64,000 nucleotides of DNA, from NCBI GenBank assembly GCA_027854065.1, contig JAQGEF010000016.1, forward strand, positions 30,974 through 94,973, written 5' to 3'. The translations under genes and the position numbers were made by a program. This document shows, piece after piece, positions 16,719-25,436 of the stretch. Origin of the DNA: Polluticaenibacter yanchengensis. GTDB taxonomy: Bacteria > Bacteroidota > Bacteroidia > Chitinophagales > Chitinophagaceae. Numbering within the stretch: the first letter of the stretch is position 1; the number at the start of each line of letters is the position of its first letter. The notes beneath the pieces are model-generated. The model did not search any database. It saw only the letters and a list, made by a program, of their open reading frames with translations, and had not been told where the DNA came from.

Positions 16719-17855
16719 ATGAAAAAGTTATTTATATTTTCCGCATTAATTTTAAGTGTTAGTTTGTCTTTTGCACAAACCTGGCAGGCTACTATAAAGA
16801 AAGGCACACAGACGAATTCCGTAAAATTATTTTTAAAGGCTTCGGAGGCCATTACAAATCAATATCTGAACTCATTGGAGTTTGCTATTTTAATACCGGC
16901 TACGGTGAATCCGCAGCCTGAAGTAAAGCTATTGAGCAATAGTATTTCTCACCTGACCTGGGAAGGTTTTCCTGCTGCCAAACAGGTTTCTGATGAAACG
17001 TTCCTTGGTAAAGCTTTTAAAAGCTATTATTTCCGCGCAGATGGCAGTAATGTTGCCAATAATAATTTCCCGGCAACAGAATTTGAAGCGGTGGAAATTA
17101 TATTGACTGGTGCCGGACTGACTGATGTTTATTTAGCGCAGTTACCGGACGGCGGTTCTACCGGTTTTGTAAATTTTTACCTGGCGACAAACATTAAAGC
17201 GGATGCTAATGATGTTAACCCGTTCTATGGTTCAGGTTCTTTTAACGATGGGAAGGGATATTCCGGTGAGTCTTATGTAAAGTTGACTGATGTGGATTTG
17301 CCTGTAAATTTTATGTCGTTTTACGCATTAAAAGCATCTGGTGCTTCTAAATTGGTTTGGGATGTTGAAAATGATATCAACAATCAATATTTTGAAATTG
17401 AAAGAAGTGAGGACGGAAGAAATTACTCTAAAATTGGTTCCGTGAATGCAAAAGCAAACGGTAAATCTTCTAATTCTTATGAATTTTTAGATAATGGTTT
17501 TCAAAATGCCAATGCTGCTTCTGTTTATTACAGAATCAAACAGGTAGATAAAGATGGGGCTGTTACTTACAGCGTGATCCGTACTTTGAAAATTGATAAA
17601 AATGCGTTGCTGAACTTATTCCCTAATCCTGTAAAATCAGTTACTAAATTAAGCTTTGATTCTAAAACGGAATATAAAGCATCAATTTTAGTTAGAGATA
17701 TTTCCGGTAAAATAGTTTTAAATAAGGCAGTTTTGGTAAACAAAGGCGTGAACAATTTTGATATCAATTTACAAAATGTGGCTGCCGGTGAATACAATGT
17801 TACATTGTTAAGCCCGGCGGGTTCTGAAAATATTAAGTTGACCAAGATTCAATAA
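16719..17855 (+). CDS. T9SS type A sorting domain-containing protein
   Basis: A 378-residue exported protein with a signal peptide (MKKLFIFSALILSVSLSFAQ). The first 180 residues are an unassigned beta-rich domain. A middle module begins near VNFMSFYALKASGASKLVWDVENDINNQYFEIERS, typical of the region preceding Por sorting signals. The final 80 residues are a type A sorting domain (LNLFPNPVKSVTKLSF ... GEYNVTLLSPAGSENIKLTKI), which directs secretion through the type IX system and surface attachment. It starts five bases after the stop of the preceding gene, so the two form an operon and probably act together at the cell surface. Confidence 0.85.
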   Translation: MKKLFIFSALILSVSLSFAQTWQATIKKGTQTNSVKLFLKASEAITNQYLNSLEFAILIPATVNPQPEVKLLSNSISHLTWEGFPAAKQVSDETFLGKAFKSYYFRADGSNVANNNFPATEFEAVEIILTGAGLTDVYLAQLPDGGSTGFVNFYLATNIKADANDVNPFYGSGSFNDGKGYSGESYVKLTDVDLPVNFMSFYALKASGASKLVWDVENDINNQYFEIERSEDGRNYSKIGSVNAKANGKSSNSYEFLDNGFQNANAASVYYRIKQVDKDGAVTYSVIRTLKIDKNALLNLFPNPVKSVTKLSFDSKTEYKASILVRDISGKIVLNKAVLVNKGVNNFDINLQNVAAGEYNVTLLSPAGSENIKLTKIQ

Positions 17856-17872
17856 TTCAATTATTTCTATTG

Positions 17873-17918
17873 AAACTAAAAGAGTTGCTTTGATTAATCA
17901 AGGCAACTCTTTTAGTTT
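17873..17918 (+). terminator. Terminator of the surface protein operon
   Basis: A perfect 16 bp stem (AAACTAAAAGAGTTGC with its complement) continues into a TTGATTAATCAA inner palindrome and ends in a T-rich 3' arm. Confidence 0.85.
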
Positions 17919-17950
17919 GGATTTGTTTAACAGTATTACAAATGCTCAGA

Positions 17951-18121
17951 GGCTGCCGGATACCGCAGGTGGCGAGGTACGAGCCAGTGTTTTGTACGGC
18001 TGAATGTTAAAGGGTTTACTGGAATATAGCGAATAATATTCTGAAGGACTTGCCGTACAAAATACCTGGCCTGGGGTAGCCGGAACGGCTGTACAATAAA
18101 TGGTAAAAAGCTGAGAGCCCC
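17951..18121 (-). repeat. Structured intergenic repeat, copy B
   Basis: Reads on the minus strand. Main stem: CCGG-TACC-CAGG pairs with CCTG-GGTA-CCGG, separated by single mismatches. The internal hairpin is enlarged to about 75 nt and closed by TTTTGTACGGC/GCCGTACAAAA. A second hairpin is GGC...GCC. At 171 bases it is the longest copy. Its orientation is opposite to both neighbouring genes. Together with the terminator and tyrS promoter it fills the 377-base gap. Confidence 0.85.
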
Positions 18122-18187
18122 AAATATTACCGAAAGGTAGAATGGATAATTTTAAGTGCTTTTCAATTTAGTGTTATAGAATAGATT

Positions 18188-18195
18188 TACATTTG
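18188..18195 (+). promoter_or_regulatory. Candidate -7 box of tyrS
   Basis: TACATTTG matches TAnnTTTG and lies 37 bases upstream of the tyrS ATG. No clear -33 element was seen. Confidence 0.45.
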
Positions 18196-18232
18196 CGTTC
18201 CAAATAATAATAAAAATTACAATCATATAATT

Positions 18233-19516
18233 ATGAATTTGATAGAAGAATTAAGATGGAGGGGATTGATCTCTAATATTATACCGGGTACAGAGGAACA
18301 ATTGCTGAAGGAAGTAACTACCGGTTACGTGGGTTTTGACCCTACAGCGGAAAGTTTGCATATTGGTAGCCTGGTACCTATTCTTTTATTGGTTCACATG
18401 CAGCGTGCGGGACATCGCCCGGTGGCATTGATTGGTGGCGCGACGGGCATGATTGGTGATCCGACGGGTAAAAGTGATGAGCGTAACCTATTGAATGAGG
18501 AAGCGTTGCAGCGCAATGTTGCCGGAATCAAAAAACAATTATCTAAATTTATAAAGTTTGACGAGAGTGATCCGAAAGCGGCGCTTTTGGTGAATAACTA
18601 TGATTGGTTTAAGGACTTTTCTTTCATTAATTTCTTACGTGATGTGGGTAAAAACATTACGGTGAACTATATGATGGCGAAAGATAGCGTGAAGAAACGG
18701 ATTGAGGGAGATACGGGTATTAGTTATACGGAGTTTGCTTACCAGTTGATGCAGGGTTATGATTTTGTGCATTTGTATAAGGCGATCAATTGTAAGCTGC
18801 AGTTTGGCGGCAGCGACCAATGGGGTAATATTACTACCGGTACGGAATTGGTGCGTCGCATGGCACAAGGTGATGCTTATGCGTTTACCTGCCCGTTGAT
18901 TACAAAGGCAGATGGCGGTAAATTCGGTAAAACAGAAAAGGGGAATGTGTGGCTGGATGCGAACCTGACAAGCCCTTACCAGTTTTACCAGTTCTGGTTA
19001 AACGCTACGGATGAAGATGCTAAAAAATGGATTAAAATATTCACCTTCCTGCCGCAGGCAGAAATTGAGGTGATTATTGCGGAGCATGATCAGCAGCCGC
19101 ATGTCCGTGGTTTACAAAAGCGTCTGGCGGAAGAGCTGACAACTTTTGTACACAGTAAAGAGGACTATGATTTTGCTGTGCAGGCTTCTGAAATTTTATT
19201 CAGTAATAGCGCAACAGAATCTTTGAAAAAACTTACAACGAAACAGTTGCTGGAGGTGATGGATGGTGTGCCACAGGTGAAATTTTCAAAAGAGGCTTTC
19301 GAGGCTGGTACGGATATCGTCAGTTTTCTGGCAGAGACGACTATTTTTCCTAGTAAAGGGGAAGCCCGTAAAATTGCTCAGGCTGGCGGCGTAAGTATCA
19401 ATAAAGAAAAAGTACAGGGAATTGACGCTAAAACCAATGAGTTTGGTTTGCTAAATGGCCAGTACCTGTTGGTGCAGAAAGGCAAAAAAAATTATTACTT
19501 AGTAGAAATCGTATAA
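18233..19516 (+). CDS. tyrS: Tyrosyl-tRNA synthetase
   Basis: Class I synthetase charging tRNA-Tyr; 427 residues, normal length. The HIGH-type motif is HIGS at residues 43-46, and the tyrosine-binding YDFVHLYK and GGSDQWGNI segments follow. The KMSKS-equivalent is KFGKTEKG near residue 229, the TyrRS form. The C-terminal 70 residues are an S4 RNA-binding domain ([17 protein letters not shown]). The stop is followed one base later by the trmD start, so the two genes are co-transcribed. Confidence 0.98.
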   Translation: MNLIEELRWRGLISNIIPGTEEQLLKEVTTGYVGFDPTAESLHIGSLVPILLLVHMQRAGHRPVALIGGATGMIGDPTGKSDERNLLNEEALQRNVAGIKKQLSKFIKFDESDPKAALLVNNYDWFKDFSFINFLRDVGKNITVNYMMAKDSVKKRIEGDTGISYTEFAYQLMQGYDFVHLYKAINCKLQFGGSDQWGNITTGTELVRRMAQGDAYAFTCPLITKADGGKFGKTEKGNVWLDANLTSPYQFYQFWLNATDEDAKKWIKIFTFLPQAEIEVIIAEHDQQPHVRGLQKRLAEELTTFVHSKEDYDFAVQASEILFSNSATESLKKLTTKQLLEVMDGVPQVKFSKEAFEAGTDIVSFLAETTIFPSKGEARKIAQAGGVSINKEKVQGIDAKTNEFGLLNGQYLLVQKGKKNYYLVEIV

Positions 19517-19517
19517 C

Positions 19518-20192
19518 GTGCATATAGATATATTAAGCGCTGTGCCGGATTTGCTGGATAGCCCATTGAGTCATAGCATTATGAAGCGCGCACAGGATAA
19601 AGGTTTATTAACGGTGAAAGTGCACCAGCTGCGTAAATGGGCGATTAACGCACATGCGCAGATTGATGACTACCAGTTTGGTGGTGGTGCGGGTATGGTG
19701 ATGATGTGTGAACCTCTGGAAAAAGCGATACTGGAACTTCAGCAGGATGGAAAGTTTGATGAGATTATCTATATGACACCGGATGGTAAAACATTTAACC
19801 AGCGTACGGCGAATCAATTGTCGCTAAAAAATAAGCTGTTGATTATTTGCGGGCATTATAAAGGTATTGATGAGCGTATCCGGGAACATTATGTGACTAT
19901 GGAGATCTCGATTGGCGACTTTGTACTGAGTGGGGGAGAGCTGCCTGCTGCAATTGTTGTGGACGCTATCGGCAGGATTATTCCGGGTGTTTTAAATGAT
20001 GAAACCTCAGCCTTATTTGACTCTTTCCAGGATAATTTACTGGCACCGCCGGTGTACACACGCCCAGCTGATTATAATGGCTGGAAAGTGCCGGAAATCC
20101 TGCTTTCAGGAAATCCTGCGAAAATAGAAGAATGGCGTAATGAAAAAAGCCTGGAACGTACAGAGCAACGAAGACCGGATTTATTGAAATAG
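19518..20192 (+). CDS. trmD: tRNA (guanine-N1-)-methyltransferase TrmD
   Basis: Makes m1G37 next to the anticodon in several tRNAs, preventing frameshifts; a cytoplasmic SAM-dependent dimer with a trefoil-knot (SPOUT) fold. It has 224 residues, usual length. Knot motifs are visible: LLIICGHYKGIDERI and SIGDFVLSGGELPAAIVVDAIGRIIPGVL, plus the C-terminal AEEW-like KIEEWRNEKSLERT segment. The start codon is GTG at 19518, one base after the tyrS stop. It is usually found with rpsP/rimM/rplS; here it is coupled with tyrS instead. Confidence 0.97.
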   Translation: MHIDILSAVPDLLDSPLSHSIMKRAQDKGLLTVKVHQLRKWAINAHAQIDDYQFGGGAGMVMMCEPLEKAILELQQDGKFDEIIYMTPDGKTFNQRTANQLSLKNKLLIICGHYKGIDERIREHYVTMEISIGDFVLSGGELPAAIVVDAIGRIIPGVLNDETSALFDSFQDNLLAPPVYTRPADYNGWKVPEILLSGNPAKIEEWRNEKSLERTEQRRPDLLK

Positions 20193-20230
20193 ATATATGG
20201 GCCGCATTTAATTAAATGCGGCCCATATAT
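20193..20230 (+). terminator. Perfect 38-base palindrome after trmD
   Basis: ATATATGGGCCGCATTTAA is followed directly by its exact complement, beginning at the base after the trmD stop codon. It would form a 19 bp (practically 17 bp plus tight turn) hairpin. No long T-run follows, so it may protect the mRNA end as much as terminate. Confidence 0.65.
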
Positions 20231-20329
20231 TTGCTTAGAGATATTCATGAAAATTACGGAGATTTTTCTTGGAAAATTTGATGGGACAATATAAAAAGTA
20301 TTATTCTACACTTCTTCCTTCGAAGTTAC

Positions 20330-20860
20330 TTAGTTTTTCTTTGCATTTATAACATGTGCTAAATGATGCTCACAATGCCAGGCATAAATTCCAAGATTAG
20401 TTTTTAATGAAATTCTTTCTTGAGTTTCCGGATGTATAAAAGCCTTCTCGAAATCTTTTTCACTTAAACTTTTCAATAAGTTGATCCATCTTTCGTGCAA
20501 ACCTTCTAATATTTTCAATGAGCTTTTGATTGAGAGATATTTTGAATCAGAAAGCTCTGCCCATAAATTTTCAGAGTAAGGTTTTATGGTAGGGATATCT
20601 TCGGTTAATGCAAGTTTAAATCTAACCAAGCTATTTATATGACTGTCGGCGCAATGATTCACCACTTGTTTAATTGTCCAGCCGTTTGGCCGGTATTGTT
20701 TTTCAAGTTCTTGTTCAGTTAGATCCTTAGTTTCGTCGCTTAGCTTTTTGGGAAATGCCTCAATTATTTTCATCCAACCTTCAATTGTATTTCTGTCAAT
20801 GTTTTGAGGTTTTTGAAATTTTCCGATTGGATATTTAAGCTTCTCTATGTTTTGTTCCAT
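20330..20860 (-). CDS. DinB/YfiT-like metal-dependent protein
   Basis: A 176-residue four-helix-bundle protein of the DinB/YfiT superfamily, which includes bacillithiol transferases and related thiol transferases. The metal-binding histidines are apparent: VVNHCADSHINSLVRFK near residue 70 and YAWHCEHHLAHV near the C-terminus. The start LKYPIGKFQKP and the PNGWTIKQVVNHCADSH block closely resemble YfiT/BstA. The substrate is unknown. It stands alone between convergent and same-strand neighbours. Confidence 0.85.
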   Translation of the reverse strand: MEQNIEKLKYPIGKFQKPQNIDRNTIEGWMKIIEAFPKKLSDETKDLTEQELEKQYRPNGWTIKQVVNHCADSHINSLVRFKLALTEDIPTIKPYSENLWAELSDSKYLSIKSSLKILEGLHERWINLLKSLSEKDFEKAFIHPETQERISLKTNLGIYAWHCEHHLAHVINAKKN

Positions 20861-21068
20861 TATTAATCTGATTTTTTTAAGTATGTAAAATAAGTCAGTC
20901 CTCAGAAAAATTTAAAGTTAGTAAGGGGCCAAATAATTTTAATGATTAAATATAATATTAAACCATTAATGGGACTACATGGTGTAGTGAGCGTCCCTAT
21001 ATTTTTGAGGATAAAGGTAAAAAGTACAGATTAACAATTAATAAGTTATTCCCGCAAAAATAAGTATA

Positions 21069-21126
21069 GCAGCCTCCTAAATATGCGAATAGTTATAAAC
21101 TTCTGTTCGCGTATTTAAGAGGCTGC
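21069..21126 (-). terminator. Terminator of the topoisomerase subunit gene
   Basis: A long imperfect stem joins GCAGCCTC...TAAATATGCGAA with TTCGCGTATTTA...GAGGCTGC, on the downstream side of the minus-strand gene. A weak T-run follows. Confidence 0.65.
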
Positions 21127-21138
21127 ACTGTAAAAAAA

Positions 21139-23064
21139 TTATTCTGCAACGGCCATTTCAGGCTCTTTTGCATCCAGTTTATCCAATTCCACCCGTAAAT
21201 TATCGATGATAAAGTTCTGGCGGTCCTGGGTATTTTTGCCCATATAATATTCCAGCATTTTCTGGATATGGTCACCATGTTCCAGCACCACCGGTTGCAA
21301 ACGGATATCATCACCAATGAATTTACCAAATTCATCAGGACTGATTTCTCCCAATCCTTTAAAACGGGTGATTTCAGGGTTCTTACCCAATTTGCGAATC
21401 GCAGCAAGACGTTCTTCGTCTGTATAGCAATAAATAGTTTCCTGCTTGTTGCGCACGCGGAATAAAGGCGTTTCCAGGATATGTAAATGACCGCGTTTCA
21501 CCAGGTCAGGAAAGAACTGAAGGAAGAAAGTCATCATTAATAAACGGATATGCATACCATCCACATCCGCATCGGTAGCCAGGATAATGCGGTTATAGCG
21601 CAAATCATCAATGCCTGCTTCAATATTTAACGCATGTTGCAACAGGTTAAATTCCTCATTCTCATATACCACTTTCTTGGTTAGTCCAAAGCAGTTAAGC
21701 GGTTTCCCCCTTAAACTAAAAACGGCCTGCGTATCTACATTCCGGCTTTTGGTAATAGAACCACTCGCACTATCGCCTTCCGTAATAAATAAAGTACTGT
21801 TCTGCATTTTTTCAGTGTACTCTTCCTTATTTTTAGCAGGAGGAGTGTCATCGAAATGAATATTACAGTCACGCAGTTTTTTATTATTCAACGCCGCCTT
21901 TTTAGCACGCTCGTTAGCAATTTTCTTTACGCCCTGTAATTCCTTACGCTCACGCTCACTTTGCTCAATGCGGCGTTTTAAAGCGTCTGCTACGTCTGAG
22001 TGCTTGTGCAGGAAATTATCCAGATGCTTGCTTAAAAAATCACCGATAAAGTTTTTAAGCGTCGGGCCCCCTTCATAAGTATTGGTACTGCCTAATTTTG
22101 TTTTAGTCTGGCTTTCGAATACAGGCTCCTGCACCCGCACGGCTATTGCCGCTACAATACTCTGGCGGATATCAGAAGTGTCATAATCTTTTTTAAAGAA
22201 GTCACGGATCGTTTTCACATAAGCTTCACGAAAAGCCTGCTGATGCGTACCGCCCTGGGTAGTGTACTGGCCGTTCACAAAAGAATAGATATCTTCGCCA
22301 TAATCATTGTTATGACTGATAGCCACTTCAATATCCTCATCCTTTAAATGTATGATCGGGTAACGCAACTGGTCTTCATTGGTTTTGCGTTGCAATAAGT
22401 CGAACAGACCATTTTTGCTGACGTGTCGTTTCCCATTAAAATTAATGACCAAACCAGCATTCAGGTAGCAATAGTTCCATATCTGGTTCTCTATAAATTC
22501 CAGCTGGTACTTATAATTTTTAAAAATGCTGTTATCCGCTATAAAAGTTACATAAGTCCCGTTACTTTCAGTTGTTTTCTCTTCTTTGCTTTCTGTAGTC
22601 AGCACACCTTTGCTAAACTCTGCCCAACGGCTTTTACCGTCCCTGTACGCCTGAACCTTAAAATAAGTGCTCAAAGCGTTCACCGCTTTTGTACCAACCC
22701 CGTTCAAACCCACACTTTTCTGGAAAGCCTTGCTATCATATTTAGCACCGGTATTCATTTTACTTACCACATCTACCACTTTGCCTAACGGAATGCCACG
22801 GCCATAATCCCGCACAGTTACCACACCTTCCTTATCCAGTGTTATATCTATCGCTTTACCATAACCCATCATGTGTTCATCCAGGCAGTTATCCATTACT
22901 TCCTTTATAAGTACATAAATACCATCATCCGGGCTGGTACCATCTCCTAACTTACCAATATACATGCCTGGCCTTATACGGATATGCTCCTGCCAGTCAA
23001 GGGTCCTGATATTATCTTCACTATAAGCAACCGGTTGTTTATTTTCAAAGTCCATTGCACTCAT
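21139..23064 (-). CDS. parE: Type IIA topoisomerase subunit B (ParE/GyrB type)
   Basis: ATPase and TOPRIM subunit of a type II topoisomerase; 641 residues, fitting ParE. The GHKL ATPase domain has [10 protein letters not shown] near residue 54 and the DYGRGIPLG and [14 protein letters not shown] motifs. A transducer domain follows, then TOPRIM with [12 protein letters not shown] near residue 430 and [13 protein letters not shown]. The C-terminal domain has [18 protein letters not shown]. The start [21 protein letters not shown] resembles the ParE of Bacteroidota, whose main role is chromosome decatenation. The A subunit is not adjacent, so the ParE rather than GyrB label is an inference from sequence flavour and length. 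Confidence 0.88.
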   Translation of the reverse strand: MSAMDFENKQPVAYSEDNIRTLDWQEHIRIRPGMYIGKLGDGTSPDDGIYVLIKEVMDNCLDEHMMGYGKAIDITLDKEGVVTVRDYGRGIPLGKVVDVVSKMNTGAKYDSKAFQKSVGLNGVGTKAVNALSTYFKVQAYRDGKSRWAEFSKGVLTTESKEEKTTESNGTYVTFIADNSIFKNYKYQLEFIENQIWNYCYLNAGLVINFNGKRHVSKNGLFDLLQRKTNEDQLRYPIIHLKDEDIEVAISHNNDYGEDIYSFVNGQYTTQGGTHQQAFREAYVKTIRDFFKKDYDTSDIRQSIVAAIAVRVQEPVFESQTKTKLGSTNTYEGGPTLKNFIGDFLSKHLDNFLHKHSDVADALKRRIEQSERERKELQGVKKIANERAKKAALNNKKLRDCNIHFDDTPPAKNKEEYTEKMQNSTLFITEGDSASGSITKSRNVDTQAVFSLRGKPLNCFGLTKKVVYENEEFNLLQHALNIEAGIDDLRYNRIILATDADVDGMHIRLLMMTFFLQFFPDLVKRGHLHILETPLFRVRNKQETIYCYTDEERLAAIRKLGKNPEITRFKGLGEISPDEFGKFIGDDIRLQPVVLEHGDHIQKMLEYYMGKNTQDRQNFIIDNLRVELDKLDAKEPEMAVAE

Positions 23065-23219
23065 AATTCTAAATCCTTTTTAAGCTTGTGCAAATTTGCT
23101 AAAAATTTTCGCAAAACGGAATAATATTTTTTTGTAAACAGATACAACCAATTAATAAGTTAGTATATCTTTATATGGCACAGAAATTGTGTATATAAAA
23201 TTAATTAAAACAAAAATCA

Positions 23220-23711
23220 ATGAAGCTTAAACAAATCCTTTCGATTGCTATTTTAGCTGGTGGCTTAGCAGTATCTATGCAAAGCTGTAAGTCTGAACCA
23301 AAAGACACAGAAATCCAGTCCAAAGTCAGTGCCGCATTAGTAAGTACTCCGGGAGTAACCGTTACTGTAGACAAAGGTGTAGTAACCCTTAGCGGAGAAG
23401 TAGCCGATGAGGCCACCAAGCAAGCAGCGGAGACAGCTGCCAAAGGCCTGGAAAAAGAAGGTGTTAAAGGTGTAAACAATAACTTAACCGTTACGCCGCC
23501 ACCGCCACCTGCACCTGTTGTAACTGCGGATGATACATTATTATCCGGTGTAAACGCTGTTTTAGCTAATTATAAAGGTGTGACAGCCGAAGTAAAAGAA
23601 GGCGTTGTAACCTTAAGAGGTGATATCAAAAGAGCTGACCTAACCAACTTAATGCAGGCTTTAAATGCTTTAGGCGCTAAGAAAATTGAAAACCAATTAA
23701 ACATTAAATAA
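23220..23711 (+). CDS. Lipoprotein with two BON domains
   Basis: A 163-residue exported lipoprotein. The signal peptide ends at C23 (GGLAVSMQSCKSEP). Two BON domains follow: residues about 30-88 (IQSKVSAAL, VDKGVVTLSGEVAD) and about 103-163 (LLSGVNAVL, VKEGVVTLRGDIK). They are joined by a proline-rich linker (TPPPPPAPV). BON domains often bind phospholipid membranes in the periplasm and protect the envelope under stress (OsmY-like). The next gene, two bases downstream, has a LysM domain, so the pair probably works at the cell wall/membrane interface. Confidence 0.85.
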   Translation: MKLKQILSIAILAGGLAVSMQSCKSEPKDTEIQSKVSAALVSTPGVTVTVDKGVVTLSGEVADEATKQAAETAAKGLEKEGVKGVNNNLTVTPPPPPAPVVTADDTLLSGVNAVLANYKGVTAEVKEGVVTLRGDIKRADLTNLMQALNALGAKKIENQLNIK

Positions 23712-23713
23712 TT

Positions 23714-24094
23714 ATGGCATTACAAGATAAATATGCTGAATTAGTAAGTACAGCACAGGCACAAGGCATTGCTAATTTACAGGTTCGCGAAAACGAAGGT
23801 GTTTTATACATCGACGGAGAAGCACCAAGCACAACCGCAAAAGATAAAGTTTGGGAAGTTTATCAGAAAATTGACCCGGATTTCAGAGCAGGAGATGCTG
23901 TTGTAAATATTTCATTAGCAGCAGGTGCTGAGCCGGCTTCTACAGAATACGTAGTAAAAACCGGCGATAGCTTGTCTAAGATCGGCAAAGCTTTCGGTAA
24001 AGACTGGAAAGAGATCTACGAAGCCAATAAAGATGTGATAGGAAGCACCCCTGATCTGATTCAGGTAGGTTGGACATTAAAAATTCCTTCGTAA
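23714..24094 (+). CDS. BON-LysM protein (Kbp/YgaU-like)
   Basis: A 126-residue protein without a signal peptide. Residues about 5-65 resemble a BON-type domain (LQVRENEGVLYIDGEAPS), and residues about 77-125 are a LysM domain (YVVKTGDSLSKIGKAFGKDW ... IQVGWTLKIP). The order and size match the E. coli K+-binding protein Kbp (YgaU), a cytoplasmic potassium sensor, though K+ binding here is only inferred. It is coupled to the BON lipoprotein gene upstream with a two-base gap, and a terminator follows. Confidence 0.85.
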   Translation: MALQDKYAELVSTAQAQGIANLQVRENEGVLYIDGEAPSTTAKDKVWEVYQKIDPDFRAGDAVVNISLAAGAEPASTEYVVKTGDSLSKIGKAFGKDWKEIYEANKDVIGSTPDLIQVGWTLKIPS

Positions 24095-24133
24095 TTTTTA
24101 ATTACCCAACGTTCACCAGAACGTCTATATATA

Positions 24134-24161
24134 AAAATGCCTGGCAATAGTCAGGCATTTT
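24134..24161 (+). terminator. Terminator after the BON/LysM pair
   Basis: A perfect 10 bp stem AAAATGCCTG/CAGGCATTTT has an 8-base loop and a T-rich tail. Repeat copy C begins 8 bases later. Confidence 0.85.
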
Positions 24162-24168
24162 CTTATTT

Positions 24169-24333
24169 GGGGCTTTCATCGTTCTGCATTCTACGGAGCA
24201 ATTGTCCGGCATGCTTATGGCTCCGCTACGCTCGGTACATTTTGCAGGAGTTGTTCCTGTAATTGGTTTTCTCAAATTAATCCTGCAAAAATGTACTGGC
24301 TCGTTCCTCGCCACCAACGCAAACCGCAGCCCC
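24169..24333 (+). repeat. Structured intergenic repeat, copy C
   Basis: GGGGCT start, 31 nt arm, CCGG, and an enlarged internal hairpin of about 60 nt closed by GTACATTTTGCAGGA with TCCTGCAAAAATGTAC. A second hairpin (GGC...GCC) and an AGCCCC end pair with the start. The main stem is weaker here than in other copies. It sits immediately behind a terminator. Confidence 0.82.
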
Positions 24334-24394
24334 TGGGCATTAGTAGGCCGATTGGGCGATTCTGATAGCCAATTAGGTGAAAAACATTAATACC

Positions 24395-24432
24395 AATAAA
24401 AAAGCTGCAAATGTTCTTGCAGCTTTTTTATT
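24395..24432. terminator. Bidirectional terminator
   Basis: A perfect 16 bp stem (AATAAAAAAGCTGCAA with its complement) with A- and T-runs on both sides lies next to the stop of the minus-strand VOC gene. Confidence 0.85.
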
Positions 24433-24434
24433 GG

Positions 24435-24872
24435 TTAGCCTCTTGGCTCATCGTAATTGATCATCCAGTTAATACCGAATTTATCGCTGAACATACCAAA
24501 GTAAGCACCCCAGAATGTTTTATTCATTGCCATTATAATATTACCACCCTCACTCAGTTTAGAAAACAGCTTATCAGCTTCTTCCGTACTGTGCGTGTTG
24601 ATAGAAATAGAATAATTGTTGCCCTGGATAACAGGGTAGTTCTGGTTGGAAGGCACATCACTGCCCATTAAAACAGTTTCCTTGCTGATAGGTAAACTCA
24701 CATGCATTACCTTATTAAGTTCCGCTTCCGGAATCGGTGGCTGTCCTTCCTGCGGCGGCATGTCGCCAAACTTAGCAATATGTGCGAATTCTTTTTCAAA
24801 AGCATCTTTATAAAAGTTAAATGCTGCTTCGCACTTATCCTCAAATGTCAAATAAATATTTACTTCTGCCAT
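24435..24872 (-). CDS. VOC family protein, PhnB-like
   Basis: A 145-residue protein of the vicinal oxygen chelate fold, PhnB/YjdN-like branch. Two beta-alpha-beta-beta-beta modules are visible (VNIYLTFEDKCEAAFNFYKDAF; ETVLMGSDVP; EEADKLFSKLSEGGNIIMAMNKTFWGAYFGMFSDKFGINWMINYD). The GAYFGMFSDKFGINWMINY ending is characteristic. Its catalytic activity is unknown. The second VOC gene lies five bases upstream on the same strand, so they form a pair. Confidence 0.88.
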   Translation of the reverse strand: MAEVNIYLTFEDKCEAAFNFYKDAFEKEFAHIAKFGDMPPQEGQPPIPEAELNKVMHVSLPISKETVLMGSDVPSNQNYPVIQGNNYSISINTHSTEEADKLFSKLSEGGNIIMAMNKTFWGAYFGMFSDKFGINWMINYDEPRG

Positions 24873-24877
24873 TATAA

Positions 24878-25255
24878 TTATTTTAATGAATGAAAACCAA
24901 TGGTGTTACCTTCCGAATCGCCGCAGATACCAATAAAGCCATGCTCACTAATGGAAAACTTTTCCTGGTACACTTTCCCGCCTGCGGCAGCTACTCTGCC
25001 AATTTCAACGGCGCAATCTTCACAACTGAAATAAGCGATCGTACCACTTCCGCCCGGACCAAATCCATCCATTTTTACTAAAGCACCGGATGCATTGTCA
25101 CCGGGATACTGGGACGGGAATGCGGACATTTGCATACCGGAGACTTCATCAGGGGCAGGCATAGGCGTTAACTTTACCTGTAATACTTCTTCGTAGAATT
25201 TAACTGCTCTCGGCATGTCTTCTACGTAAATTTCAATCCAACAAAATGGGTTCAT
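24878..25255 (-). CDS. VOC family protein, glyoxalase-like
   Basis: A 125-residue vicinal oxygen chelate protein. It opens with NPFCWIEIYVEDMPRAVKFYEEVLQ, a standard VOC first strand and helix. The second half has TIAYFSCEDCAVEIGRVAAAGGKVYQEKFSI and GFIGICGDSEGNTIGFHS, the usual closing motif of uncharacterised glyoxalase/bleomycin-resistance proteins. First gene of a two-gene VOC operon. The substrate is unknown. Confidence 0.88.
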   Translation of the reverse strand: MNPFCWIEIYVEDMPRAVKFYEEVLQVKLTPMPAPDEVSGMQMSAFPSQYPGDNASGALVKMDGFGPGGSGTIAYFSCEDCAVEIGRVAAAGGKVYQEKFSISEHGFIGICGDSEGNTIGFHSLK

Positions 25256-25436
25256 AATTTTTAGTTTTTATATAGCATTATAAAGGTATGCTAAGATTTG
25301 AGTTTCGTATCATTAATTTTAAGTGAATCGCTTTGCATTAATTATTTTCAAGACAGAGCATGATAGAATAACTTTTTATCATTTTTAACTTCGGCTCTGC
25401 GATTAGCTTATTACCATATTGAAAAATAAATATTAA

